Made by a program: the position numbers and the translations under genes
The notes under the pieces: generated by a model
Database searches by the model: none
What the model saw: only the letters and a program-made list of their open reading frames with translations
Told to the model about the DNA's origin: nothing
Part shown: one piece after another, positions 19,201 through 26,278 of the stretch
Position numbering within the stretch: position 1 is the stretch's first letter
How the letters are laid out: every line of letters starts with the position of its first letter
From: Pseudomonadota bacterium
GTDB taxonomy: Bacteria; Pseudomonadota; Gammaproteobacteria; Burkholderiales; Burkholderiaceae_E
Reading direction: 5' to 3'
DNA length: 64,000 nucleotides
Assembly: GCA_963204785.1 (NCBI GenBank)
Contig: CAUJHG010000026.1
Span: 1-64,000, forward strand

Positions 19201-19699
19201 CACCCGCAAGGAGCTGGTCGCTCTGGTGCGGCAGCGTCGAGGACTGCGCAGCGTGGTCGTCGCCGGCCACCAGCAGCACGCCACCGTGACGTGAGCTGCC
19301 CGCGGCGTTCGCGTGCTTGATCACGTCCATGCTGCGGTCGACACCCGGGCCCTTGCCGTACCAGATGCCGCAGACGCCGTCGACCTTCGCGCCCGGGTAC
19401 AGGCTGACCTGCTGGCTGCCCCAGACCGCGGTGGCCGCGAGATCCTCGTTGAGTCCCGGCTGGAAGCGCACCTTGTGCGCGTCGAGGTGCCGCTGGGCGG
19501 CCCACAGCGCTTCGTCGTAGCCGCCGACCGGTGAGCCGCGGTAGCCGCTGACGAAGCCGCCGGTGTCCAGTCCGGCCGCACGGTCGCGCTGCACCTGCAT
19601 GATCGGCAGGCGCACCAGCGCCTGGATTCCCGACAGGTAGACCCGCCCGGAAGCGAGCGTGTACTTGTCGTCGAGCGTGACGGGGGCGAGTGCGGTCAT
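16238..19699 (-). CDS. Fused indolepyruvate:ferredoxin oxidoreductase, copy 2
   Basis: A 1153-residue fused oxidoreductase and the first gene of the operon. It shows DDKYTLASGRVYLSGIQALV at the N-terminus, CSGCPHNTSTKIPDGSR and LGDGTYAHSG in the TPP domain, CEGCGDCSEKSNC then SSCNKDFSCIEGFCPSF for Fe-S ligands, and GIGGTGVLTAGALLGMAAHL in the C-terminal domain. ATG 19699 is preceded by AGGAGA; an in-frame ATG six codons earlier is less well placed. Same reaction class as copy 1: 2-keto acid + CoA + oxidised ferredoxin to acyl-CoA + CO2. Differences between copies around the TPP loop (KLLANGFVSMTGG versus KILYNDAVAMTGG) suggest different keto-acid preference. It is divergent from the Crp/Fnr-type regulator gene. 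Confidence 0.92.
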   Translation of the reverse strand: MTALAPVTLDDKYTLASGRVYLSGIQALVRLPIMQVQRDRAAGLDTGGFVSGYRGSPVGGYDEALWAAQRHLDAHKVRFQPGLNEDLAATAVWGSQQVSLYPGAKVDGVCGIWYGKGPGVDRSMDVIKHANAAGSSRHGGVLLVAGDDHAAQSSTLPHQSDQLLAGAMLPILNPANVQDYLDMGLYGFALSRFSGCWVAFKAISETIESSASVYVDPQRVRLVEPEFEMPAGGLNIRWPDPGIDAEQRLHGPKMAAVAAFARANPIDHTVIDSAQARFGIFATGKAYLDARQALEDLGIDEARAQQLGVRLRKVGLSWPLEAEGARRFAQGLQDVLVVEEKAAFVETQLQRILYNLPAGERPSVVGKRDEQDRGLLRSEADLTPLMVARAIFARLARLGLADAALRTRLERLESFERHMQSITLPAVQRTPFFCSGCPHNTSTKIPDGSRAMAGIGCHIMVMWQPARRTSTFSAMGGEGAAWIGQAPFSGDAHVFQNLGDGTYAHSGLLAIRAAAAAGVNITYKILYNDAVAMTGGQPAEGRFTVPQIARQVHDEGARRVTIVTDEPEKYAQVSDLPPGTAVHHRRMLDQIQRELREVPGLTVLIYDQTCAAEKRRRRKRGEFPDPPRRVFINDAVCEGCGDCSEKSNCISVKPLATELGRKRFIDQSSCNKDFSCIEGFCPSFVTVEGGKVRKAPRSASSAIEGIALPEPRLPALSQPFSILITGIGGTGVLTAGALLGMAAHLEGKGCSVLDNTGAAQKNGAVTSHVRLAPSPEGLLNQRISAGGTDLVLGCDMVVAASGPVLATVDAGRTRAVVNTRLEPTAATVIDPNLELSAASMTAPLLAAAGADRVDFVEATRLATALMGDSIATNLFMVGYAWQKGLIPLSLAAIERAIELNGVAIEANRATLNWGRLAAHDPDRVNAAAGLVPQAATQSAPMSLEQLVERRAAMLVDYQDEAWAGRYRALVDAVAQAEKHAARDSTALAEAVARSFHKLMAYKDEYEVARLYTDGSFLQKLQQTFDGEYSLRLHLAPTLLSRRDPRTGELIKRSYGPWMLKAMRVLARMKRLRGTAFDPFGRTEERRTERALIDEYERTIRGLLGRLDITNLPVAIQLAGLPEKIRGFGHVKQRNLEQARREQELLLRRFGEVK

Positions 19700-19748
19700 G
19701 ACGTCTCCTGCGCGCATCGCCCCAAGCTACACGTGCGGCGAGGTGCAG

Positions 19749-19769
19749 AATGTAAGATCATGGACAATT
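19749..19769. promoter_or_regulatory. Predicted Crp/Fnr-family operator between regulator gene and keto-acid oxidoreductase operon
   Basis: AATGTAAGATCATGGACA followed by ATT has TGT-N10-ACA spacing and near-symmetric ends. It lies 49 bases before the oxidoreductase start on one strand and 46 before the regulator start on the other. It shares 15 of 20 aligned bases with the site at 5496-5515. Likely an autoregulatory and operon-control site; binding is inferred. Confidence 0.55.
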
Positions 19770-19815
19770 GCCGCCGTGGCGCTTCGCAGCCGATGACGAC
19801 GCGATGGGGTCTGCG

Positions 19816-20505
19816 ATGGACCGATCCGGGTGGAGGAGTGTGCTGGAGCGCGACCCGTGGTTCGCCAGCGTGACGCCCGGACTCGCGGAGCTGATCCTGA
19901 CGCTCGGGGTCGAGCGCCGGCTGCGCGCGAACGAGATCGTCTACAGCGCGAACGACCCGCCTTCCGGGATGTACGGCGTGCTCAGCGGCGGGGTGCGCCT
20001 GTCGCAGTACACGCCTGCAGGCAAGCACATCCTGTACTCGGCCTTCAGTCCGGGCACCTGGTTCGGGGTGATCTCCGAGTTCGATGGGCTGCCGCGTCCG
20101 CACAATGCGATCACGGTCGCGCCGACCCGGCTGCTGCACCTGTCGAGCGCAGCAGTACGCGAGATCGCCGCGCGTGACTGGCGCTACTGCTTCGACCTCG
20201 GGCGCTGCGTCGTCGTCCTCTTCAGGCACACGCTCGACCTGCTGTCCGAGCTGCGGGCGCTGTCCTGTCCGGCGCGGGTCGCCCAGACCCTGCTGGCGAT
20301 CTCCGACCACGAGATCGCGGTCGGCGGCGTCGGCGGGGCGCCGCGTGTCACGCAGGACGAGCTCGCGGCGATGGTCGACGTCACCCGCCAGACGATCAGC
20401 CGCCTGCTGGCCGACTGGGAGTCGCAGGGGCTGGTGAAGCGCGGCTACGGAAAGGTGCATCTGCTCGATCCGGTCCGGCTCGCCCGGATTCCCGCGGCCG
20501 GATAG
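19816..20505 (+). CDS. Crp/Fnr-family transcriptional regulator
   Basis: A 229-residue regulator with an N-terminal cyclic-nucleotide-binding-type beta-roll (NEIVYSANDPPSGMYGVLSG, then FSPGTWFGVISEFDG) and a C-terminal winged helix: VTQDELAAMVDVTRQTISRLLADWESQGLV. The recognition helix reads R-Q-T-I-S-R, like the E-T-I-S-R of FNR but with Gln for Glu. The N-terminal cysteine cluster of oxygen-sensing FNR is absent, so it is not an FNR orthologue by mechanism; the effector is unknown. ATG 19816 was chosen for family length; ATG 19804 and TTG 19768 are alternatives, and the TTG would overlap the predicted operator. It probably controls the divergent ferredoxin-oxidoreductase operon and, through the matching site, the 5.6 kb operon. 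Confidence 0.87.
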   Translation: MDRSGWRSVLERDPWFASVTPGLAELILTLGVERRLRANEIVYSANDPPSGMYGVLSGGVRLSQYTPAGKHILYSAFSPGTWFGVISEFDGLPRPHNAITVAPTRLLHLSSAAVREIAARDWRYCFDLGRCVVVLFRHTLDLLSELRALSCPARVAQTLLAISDHEIAVGGVGGAPRVTQDELAAMVDVTRQTISRLLADWESQGLVKRGYGKVHLLDPVRLARIPAAG

Positions 20506-20558
20506 CGCTGGGCGCGGGAAAGGCGCGCGTAGCGCTCGCCCGGGCCGATGCGGGCGCC

Positions 20559-20575
20559 GCGGCAGGCCCTGCCGC
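20559..20575. terminator. Short GC hairpin between convergent genes
   Basis: GCGGCAG and CTGCCGC pair around a GCC loop in the 158-base gap between the regulator stop and the TRAP large-permease stop. A second 7-bp hairpin (AGGCCTC/GAGGCCT, 20659-20679, followed by TT on the plus strand) overlaps the permease stop. Either could end transcription; the evidence is weak. Confidence 0.3.
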
Positions 20576-20663
20576 CGTGGCGCGCGCAGCGAGCGCCCCG
20601 GAATGCAGGCGGCCTCGGGCATCGGGGGTGTCCGGCTGCTGACACGGTGGCCAAGCCCAGGCC

Positions 20664-22331
20664 TCAGTCGCCGAGGCCTTTCAGAGGGTCCTCCTGCTGG
20701 TCGATGCCGATCGGGCGGTCGAGTTCCTCGAGCGAGCGTTCGACCTGCGCCGGGTCCGCCGCCTTCTGCTTGCCCACGCCATAGGAGACGATCTCCGGGA
20801 AGCCGATCACCAGCGCCACCATCAGCAACTGGATCACGACGAAGGGGATCGAGCCGACGTAGATATGGCCCCAGGTCACCTTGCCGATCCGCTTCGAGGT
20901 CACCGCGTCGACGTAGTCCTCCTTCGGCGCGACGCTGCGCAGGAAGAACAGCGCCGCACCGAAGGGCGGGTGCATGAACGAGGTCTGCATGTTGATGCTC
21001 AGCAGCACTCCGAACCAGATGAGGTCGATGCCGAGCTTGTCGGCCACCGGAGCGATCAGCGGCACGACGATGAAGGCGAGCTCGAAGAAGTCCAGGAAGA
21101 AGGCCAGCAGGAACACCATCACGTTGACCAGGATCAGGAAGCCGAGCTGGCCTCCTGGCATCCGGTCGAAGAGGTGTTCGACCCAGAGGTGGCCGTCGAT
21201 CCCGTAGAAGGTGAGGCTGAAGATCCGCGCCCCGATCAGGATGAACATCACGTAGGCGGTGAGGCGGGCGGTGGTGCCCATCGCCTGGCGCAGCAGGCTC
21301 ACCGTGAGCCGACGCTTGAGCAGCGCGAGGGCGATCGCCCCGGTGGCGCCCATCGCCCCGCCTTCGGTCGGCGTGGCCAGGCCGACGAAGATGCTGCCGA
21401 GCACCAGGAAGATCAGCGCCAGCGGCGGCACCAGCGCGAACACGGTCTTCTCGGCAACCTTCGAGAGCACCTTCAGGCCGAGCAGGCGGTTGAGTGCGGC
21501 AAGCGCGAAGACCACCAGCCCCGCCCAGCTGATGACCACGACCACGCTCTCGTCGGTGTGCGCGTCAGCGGGGCGGGTCGAGGCTGCGAACCAGGCGACC
21601 GCACAGAAGACGACGCCGAGAGCCAGCAGGGAGGGCAGGCCGCTTGCCCCCTTGGGGCCGACCAGCGTGCGCGCCTCGGGGGGCACCCCGGGGGCCGACG
21701 ACGGACGGAACACTGTGCACAGGAACACGAAGAACGCATACAGGGCGGTGAGGATGAAGCCGGGCAGGAAGGCGCCCCGGTACATGTCGCCCACCGAGCG
21801 CCCGAGCGCATCGGCCAGCACGATCAGCACCAGCGAGGGCGGGATGATCTGTGCGAGGGTGCCCGAGGCAGCGATCACACCGGCGGCGAGCCGGTTGTCG
21901 TAGCCGTAGCGCAGCATGATCGGCAGCGAGATCAGCCCCATCGAGATCACCGACGCGGCCACGACCCCGGTGGTCGCCGCGAGCATCGCACCGACGATGA
22001 TCACTGCGTAGGCCAGCCCGCCGCGGATCGAGCCGAACAGTTGCCCGATGGTGTCGAGCAGGTCCTCGGCCATCCCGCTGCGCTCGAGCACCAGGCCCAT
22101 GAAGGTGAAGAAGGGGATCGCGAGCAGGGTCTCGTTGGTCATCAGGCCGAACAGCCGGTCGGGCAGCGCCTGGAACAGGGCAGGGGCCAGCAGGCCGAGC
22201 TCGATGCCGATCAGGCCGAAGAGCAGTCCGCAGGCGGCCAGCGCGAAGGCGACCGGAAACCCGATCAGCATGAAGGCGACCATCGCGGCGAACATCACCG
22301 GCGCGAGGTTCGCGCTGAGGAAGGCGGTCAT
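20664..22331 (-). CDS. TRAP transporter large permease (DctM-like, long form)
   Basis: The large membrane subunit of a tripartite ATP-independent periplasmic transporter, 555 residues with many hydrophobic helices. The N-terminal half has ETLLAIPFFTFMGLVLERSG and GTLAQIIPPSLVLIVLADAL; the second half has PTEGGAMGATGA and SFMHPPFGAALFFL. At 555 residues it is longer than the common ~425-residue DctM. The extra length lies mainly in a central segment (about 215-310) with a hydrophilic linker and added membrane helices, a known long form. A charged tail follows. It uses an ion gradient to import an organic acid handed over by the binding protein. Its ATG overlaps the small-permease stop (ATGA), implying translational coupling. 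Confidence 0.9.
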   Translation of the reverse strand: MTAFLSANLAPVMFAAMVAFMLIGFPVAFALAACGLLFGLIGIELGLLAPALFQALPDRLFGLMTNETLLAIPFFTFMGLVLERSGMAEDLLDTIGQLFGSIRGGLAYAVIIVGAMLAATTGVVAASVISMGLISLPIMLRYGYDNRLAAGVIAASGTLAQIIPPSLVLIVLADALGRSVGDMYRGAFLPGFILTALYAFFVFLCTVFRPSSAPGVPPEARTLVGPKGASGLPSLLALGVVFCAVAWFAASTRPADAHTDESVVVVISWAGLVVFALAALNRLLGLKVLSKVAEKTVFALVPPLALIFLVLGSIFVGLATPTEGGAMGATGAIALALLKRRLTVSLLRQAMGTTARLTAYVMFILIGARIFSLTFYGIDGHLWVEHLFDRMPGGQLGFLILVNVMVFLLAFFLDFFELAFIVVPLIAPVADKLGIDLIWFGVLLSINMQTSFMHPPFGAALFFLRSVAPKEDYVDAVTSKRIGKVTWGHIYVGSIPFVVIQLLMVALVIGFPEIVSYGVGKQKAADPAQVERSLEELDRPIGIDQQEDPLKGLGD

Positions 22332-22921
22332 CGGGCGTCTCCTTCCTTGCGGTCCTGCATCATCGCCGCCAGCGGATCGAGCCCGGCAGCGTCTTCCTCG
22401 TGGGGAGACTTCGGCAGTTCGAGGCCGCGCAGCTTCGCCACGCGCTTGATCAGCTCGGCAAGCGCCTGGAGGATCAGCAGCGTGAAGCCTGCGACCACCA
22501 GCGCCCACGCCGGCCAGATCAGCAGCCCGCCTTCGCTGGCCGAGTGCTCGTTGCCCACGAAGGTGCGCTGGAGCACCGGAAGAGTCATCCAGGCGGTCAT
22601 GAAGGCCATCGGCAGCAGGAAGAAGAGGATCCCGAGGATGTCGATCCACATGCGCGTGCGTTCACCGAGCCTGGCGAACAGGACGTCGATCCGGATGTGC
22701 TCGTCGCGCAGCAGCGTGTAACCGCCGTTGAGCAGGAAGATCGCGGCGAACAGGTAGAGCTGGAGCTCGAGCGCGGCATTGGAGCCGATGCTCAGGGCCT
22801 TGCGCACGATCGCGTTGCCGGCGCTCAGGAGCACGACGGCGAGGATCGCCCAGGACATCAGCTCGCCGATCGCATGGTTGAGCCGGTCGACGATTCGCGC
22901 CAGGCGAAGAAGCGGTTTCAT
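22328..22921 (-). CDS. TRAP transporter small permease (DctQ-like)
   Basis: A 197-residue, four-helix DctQ-type subunit. Hydrophobic segments are visible at MSWAILAVVLLSAGNAIVRK, LQLYLFAAIFLLNGGYTLL, MWIDILGILFFLLPMAFMTA and AWALVVAGFTLLILQALAEL, and the conserved RxDVLF-like stretch appears as HIRIDVLFARLGERTR. ATG 22921 gives the usual short N-terminus before the first helix; an in-frame ATG 16 codons earlier only adds a non-hydrophobic leader. It ends with an acidic tail and overlaps the large-permease start by 4 bases. It lies 132 bases after the binding-protein gene in the same operon. Confidence 0.88.
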   Translation of the reverse strand: MKPLLRLARIVDRLNHAIGELMSWAILAVVLLSAGNAIVRKALSIGSNAALELQLYLFAAIFLLNGGYTLLRDEHIRIDVLFARLGERTRMWIDILGILFFLLPMAFMTAWMTLPVLQRTFVGNEHSASEGGLLIWPAWALVVAGFTLLILQALAELIKRVAKLRGLELPKSPHEEDAAGLDPLAAMMQDRKEGDAR

Positions 22922-23053
22922 CGGGGAGTTCCCTGTTTCGGGCGCCGGAATCCGCGCACGGCGAGGCACCGCGCTGCGCGGGCTGCGGGCGTCCGGATCA
23001 TCGGGCGGGCGCAGCCATGCCGCGCCCGCGTCTGCCGATCGTCGCGCAGGGTC

Positions 23054-24160
23054 TCAGGACTTGCCGCGGCTGCGCGCGATCGCGTTGCCGACGAAGACGT
23101 CCATCGGGGTCTCGTTCAGGCTATACCAGCGGTAAGCCTCGTCGCGGAACTTCATGTGATGCTCGTAGATCTTCTTGAAGATCGGGTTCTTGTTCGACTC
23201 GGTCGCGTACATGTCCATCGCGACCTCGTAACCCTTCTTCAGCACGTCCTGCGGCATCGCCTTGACCTGGATCCCGGAGGCCATGATCCGCTGCAGCGCC
23301 GGCATGTTGAACGCGTCGCCGTACGCGAGCCCGTCGGCGTTGTAGCGGCCGGCGCTGGCCAGGAAGGCCTCGCGGTAGCCCTCGGGCAGCTTCTGCCACT
23401 GCTCGCGGTTCACGAAGAAGCAGAGCTGGTTGGAGTAGTCCCAGAAGCCCTGGGTGTAGTAGTACTTGGTGACGCGCTGCAGGTTGGTCTTCTCGTCGCC
23501 GACCGGAATCGCGAACTCCGCAGCGTCGATCGTGCCCTTCTCGAGCGCGGTGTAGATGTCGCTGGGCGGGATGAGCTGGGCGACCACGCCCAGTTCGGTG
23601 AGCAGCTCGCCGCCCATTCCGGCGACGCGCATCTTCAGCCCCTTGAGGTCGGCCAGGTTCCTGATCTCCTTGCGGAACCATCCGCCCATCTGGCAGCCGG
23701 TGTTGCTCGACGGGATGTGCACGACTCCGTACTGGCTGTAGAGCTCCTTGTCCAGGATCTCGGCGCCGCCGCCCCAGCGCAGCCATGCGTACTGGAGGCG
23801 GGCGTTCAGGCCGAACGGGATTCCGGTGCCGAAGGCGAAGGCCTTGTTGATTCCCACGTAGAAGAGCGAGGCAGAGTAGGCTGCCTCGATGGTTCCGCTG
23901 CCCACCGCGTTGATCATCCCGGGCACCGGAACGATCTCGTTGGCCTGGAAGAACTGGCAGCTGAACTTGCCGGCGGTCATCTTGCCGACCGCGCTGACCA
24001 CCGCTTCCTGGATCTGATAGATCTCGCCCAGGCTCTTGGGATAGGAGTTCTGGACCCGCCACTTGATGGTGGGCAGGTTGTCGGTCTGCGCGGATGCCGC
24101 GGTCGCCGCGGTGGCGGCAGTGCCCACGGCGACGTTCCTGACGAAATTACGACGGTCCAT
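23054..24160 (-). CDS. TRAP transporter substrate-binding protein (DctP family), Tat signal
   Basis: A 368-residue periplasmic receptor. The N-terminus MDRRNFVRNVAVGTAATAA is a twin-arginine signal (RRNFVR), probably cleaved after ATAASA, so the protein would be exported folded. Typical TRAP-receptor features follow: NLADLKGLKMRVAGMGGELL (the ligand-contact strand, about 172-191), a conserved arginine in KMRV, GTIDAAEFAIPVG, and the C-terminal long helices. The family binds carboxylates, often 2-keto or aromatic acids. The form with WRVQNSYPKSLGE near the start resembles receptors of the mannitol/chloroaromatic and keto-acid group. It is the first gene of the TRAP operon, divergent from the AraC-type regulator. 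Confidence 0.88.
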   Translation of the reverse strand: MDRRNFVRNVAVGTAATAATAASAQTDNLPTIKWRVQNSYPKSLGEIYQIQEAVVSAVGKMTAGKFSCQFFQANEIVPVPGMINAVGSGTIEAAYSASLFYVGINKAFAFGTGIPFGLNARLQYAWLRWGGGAEILDKELYSQYGVVHIPSSNTGCQMGGWFRKEIRNLADLKGLKMRVAGMGGELLTELGVVAQLIPPSDIYTALEKGTIDAAEFAIPVGDEKTNLQRVTKYYYTQGFWDYSNQLCFFVNREQWQKLPEGYREAFLASAGRYNADGLAYGDAFNMPALQRIMASGIQVKAMPQDVLKKGYEVAMDMYATESNKNPIFKKIYEHHMKFRDEAYRWYSLNETPMDVFVGNAIARSRGKS

Positions 24161-24460
24161 CTGATTCTCCAGTGAGTCGATTGCGTGAAGGGGTCTGACG
24201 GTCGATTTTGGTCACGTGCGCCTGGGCCGACCAATGGGCAACGCGGACGTCTTCGGGTGGTTTTCGGACACGCAGGAGGCCGGGCGGCCGTTCCGAATCC
24301 TCGATTGCGGTGTCACGATCGTGGCAACAGGCGCCGGCGCCAGGCCCGGCGTGTTTGGTAGGGCCTGACCCGCAGACTAAGATGGGCGTGGATCGGTCGC
24401 CGCCAGGCTGCTGTCCGGCGCCGACCCGAACGAGTGACGCACGGTCTTCGGAAAGCTCGC
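24161..24460. other. 300-base divergent intergenic region
   Basis: No gene is seen. It separates the TRAP operon from the AraC-type regulator and should hold both promoters. It contains a near-perfect 16-bp palindrome (24311-24326) and a wider inverted repeat, TTGGTC (24208-24213) and GACCAA (24229-24234), separated by 15 bases, on the TRAP side. Confidence 0.55.
24311..24326. promoter_or_regulatory. Palindromic candidate operator
   Basis: TGTCACGATCGTGGCA contains the perfect 10-bp palindrome CACGATCGTG, and 14 of 16 positions are symmetric. It is central in the divergent region between the TRAP and AraC-type genes. AraC-type proteins usually bind direct repeats, so another dimeric regulator is possible. 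Confidence 0.35.
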
Positions 24461-25579
24461 ATGATGCAGCGCAGCACGCGACAGGGAATCCTCCTGACGA
24501 CGCAGGCCACGGGCCTCGATGAAGTGGTGCACCCGATGCACAAGGCGCTGGTGCTGGTGGAGTCGCTGGCAACCGAAGGCGTCGGGATCGAAGCGGCGCT
24601 CGCGGGCACCGGCCTGCACGAGCCGGATCTCGCGAACCCCGCTGCGCGGATGTCGACCCGGCAGCTGCTGGCCATCTGCCGAAATGCGATGTCGCTGAGC
24701 AGGGATCCGGTCTTCGCGCTGCGGGCCGGACGCAGGGTCCGTGCGACCCACCTGGGCTTCTTCGGCTTCGCGATCCTGTGCAGCGCCACTCCGCGTGATG
24801 CGCTGGTGTGCCTGCGCCGCTATCGCGCGCTGAGCACGCCGATCATCGGGGCCGCGTTCTCGGAGGTCGACGGGCGCTGCGGGCTGCTCTACTTCGATAC
24901 GCTGGAGCTCGACGAGGCCCTGTTCCGCTTCGTCCTCGACTTCCAGCTCGGCCTGGGGCTCAGCCTGCTGAAGGACCAGAACGGCGAGGCCTTCGCGCTC
25001 GACTGCGTCAGGGTCTCCTATCCGGAAGGAGCGGACACCGGCGAGCGCGAAGGGCTGCTCGAAGCGCCGATCGCCTTCGGCTGCGACGAGAACCAGCTGG
25101 TCTGGGACGCAGCCTGGCTCGACCGGCCGCAGCCGCACGCGAACCGTCTGACGTCGATGGTGGTGCGCGAGGCCTGCGACCGGATGCTCGCAGGCGTGCT
25201 GTCGGAGTCCGGCACCGCGGGGATGGTCACGCGGATGCTGCTCGAGCAGCCCGGCCGCTTTCCCGGGATCGAGGAGATCGCCGAGCGCCTGCACGTCACC
25301 TCGCGCACCCTGCGGCGCAAGCTCCAGGCCGAGGGCGCCTCCTACGTGGACATCCTGGCGACGGTGCGCAAGGACCTCGCGATCCGGCACCTGCGAACCA
25401 CGCGCATGACAGTCGAGGAGATCGCCGAGGAACTCGGCTTCTCCGATGTCACCAGCTTTCGCCAGGCCTTCCGCAGGTGGACCGGGCGAAGCCCGAGCGA
25501 GTACCGTGGCCGGACGCGCTCCGGGCACGACAACCTGGACGACGCGGGCTTCCTGCCGGCAGGCCTCCCGGCAGCCTGA
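24461..25579 (+). CDS. AraC-family transcriptional regulator
   Basis: A 372-residue regulator. The N-terminal ~200 residues form an arabinose-binding-like effector domain of the type common in AraC regulators of lipid and aromatic catabolism (LAALAGTGLHEPDL-type start, RVRATHLGFFGFAILCSATP). The C-terminus has two helix-turn-helix motifs: EEIAERLHVTSRTLRRKLQA (about 270-289) and VEEIAEELGFSDVTSFRQAF followed by RWTGRSPSEYR. ATG 24461 follows GGAAAG; a second ATG is the next codon, and a GTG nine codons earlier is possible. It is divergent from the TRAP operon, the usual arrangement for a regulator of an adjacent uptake system. The effector is probably the transported acid or its product. Confidence 0.88.
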   Translation: MMQRSTRQGILLTTQATGLDEVVHPMHKALVLVESLATEGVGIEAALAGTGLHEPDLANPAARMSTRQLLAICRNAMSLSRDPVFALRAGRRVRATHLGFFGFAILCSATPRDALVCLRRYRALSTPIIGAAFSEVDGRCGLLYFDTLELDEALFRFVLDFQLGLGLSLLKDQNGEAFALDCVRVSYPEGADTGEREGLLEAPIAFGCDENQLVWDAAWLDRPQPHANRLTSMVVREACDRMLAGVLSESGTAGMVTRMLLEQPGRFPGIEEIAERLHVTSRTLRRKLQAEGASYVDILATVRKDLAIRHLRTTRMTVEEIAEELGFSDVTSFRQAFRRWTGRSPSEYRGRTRSGHDNLDDAGFLPAGLPAA

Positions 25580-25591
25580 GCGCCGGCCCGC

Positions 25592-26278
25592 TCAGCGCTG
25601 CACCTGCTGCGCCACGAGCGCGATCCGTCTGCGGATCGCGGCCACCGCCTGCGCGTCTCCGGCCGCGGCTGCGCGCTGCTCCTGCACGCCGAGCCAGGCG
25701 AGCAGCGGCCGGCGCCAGCCCTGCGCGGACGCGGTCTCGATCGCGATGGCGACCCCTGCCGGGCCGATGCGGCCGGTGCGCAGCAGGGCGCCTGCGGCCA
25801 GCAGGCGCGAGCGTGGCGCGTCGATCTGCGCGAGCGCACCGTCGGCCTGTGCGCCTGCCCCGGCAGCGACGACCGCGCGGTGCGCGGCGGGCAGCAGCGC
25901 GACTGCCAGCCCTTCCCATCGGCCTTCCAGGTAGTGCGCGTAGGCGCGCGCCGCCTCGCCTGCGTCCGATGCGAGGGCTGCGAAGCCCGGACATTCGTCG
26001 AACTGAAGTCCGGCGACCTGCATCGCGCAGCGCGTGAGCTCGGCGTGGGCGACGAGATCCGCCCTGCCGGTGCGCGCGAGCTCGGCGCGGGCGCGCGCGA
26101 ACTCGGCCTGCGCGGTGCGTGAGTCGCCGCGCAGCCAGGCCGTCTGGAAGCGTTCGAGCGATGCGTGCGCGTTCGACTGCCAGTCGGGGACGGGCGGGCC
26201 TGCGCAGGCCGCCAGCAGCAGGGCGAGGAGCACGCCGGCCAGGCGGGCGGCCGTGGCGCGAAGGCTTCGTGCGATCAC
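25592..26278 (-). CDS. Predicted outer-membrane lipoprotein of MCE operon
   Basis: A 228-residue protein not recognised as a named family. With a GTG start at 26278, whose G-T-G-A overlaps the stop of the MCE gene, the N-terminus is a short lipoprotein signal: hydrophobic LAGVLLALLLAAC with the lipobox LAAC at about residues 22-25. An upstream ATG is less likely because it spoils signal length. The mature part is alanine-rich and helical, with repeated pairs such as LERFQTAWLRGDSRTAQAEF and EAARAYAHYLEGRWEGLAVA that suggest a TPR-like solenoid. MCE operons often carry an accessory lipoprotein (PqiC-type); this one does not clearly resemble PqiC. It is last in the permease-MCE-lipoprotein operon. 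Confidence 0.68.
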   Translation of the reverse strand: MIARSLRATAARLAGVLLALLLAACAGPPVPDWQSNAHASLERFQTAWLRGDSRTAQAEFARARAELARTGRADLVAHAELTRCAMQVAGLQFDECPGFAALASDAGEAARAYAHYLEGRWEGLAVALLPAAHRAVVAAGAGAQADGALAQIDAPRSRLLAAGALLRTGRIGPAGVAIAIETASAQGWRRPLLAWLGVQEQRAAAAGDAQAVAAIRRRIALVAQQVQR

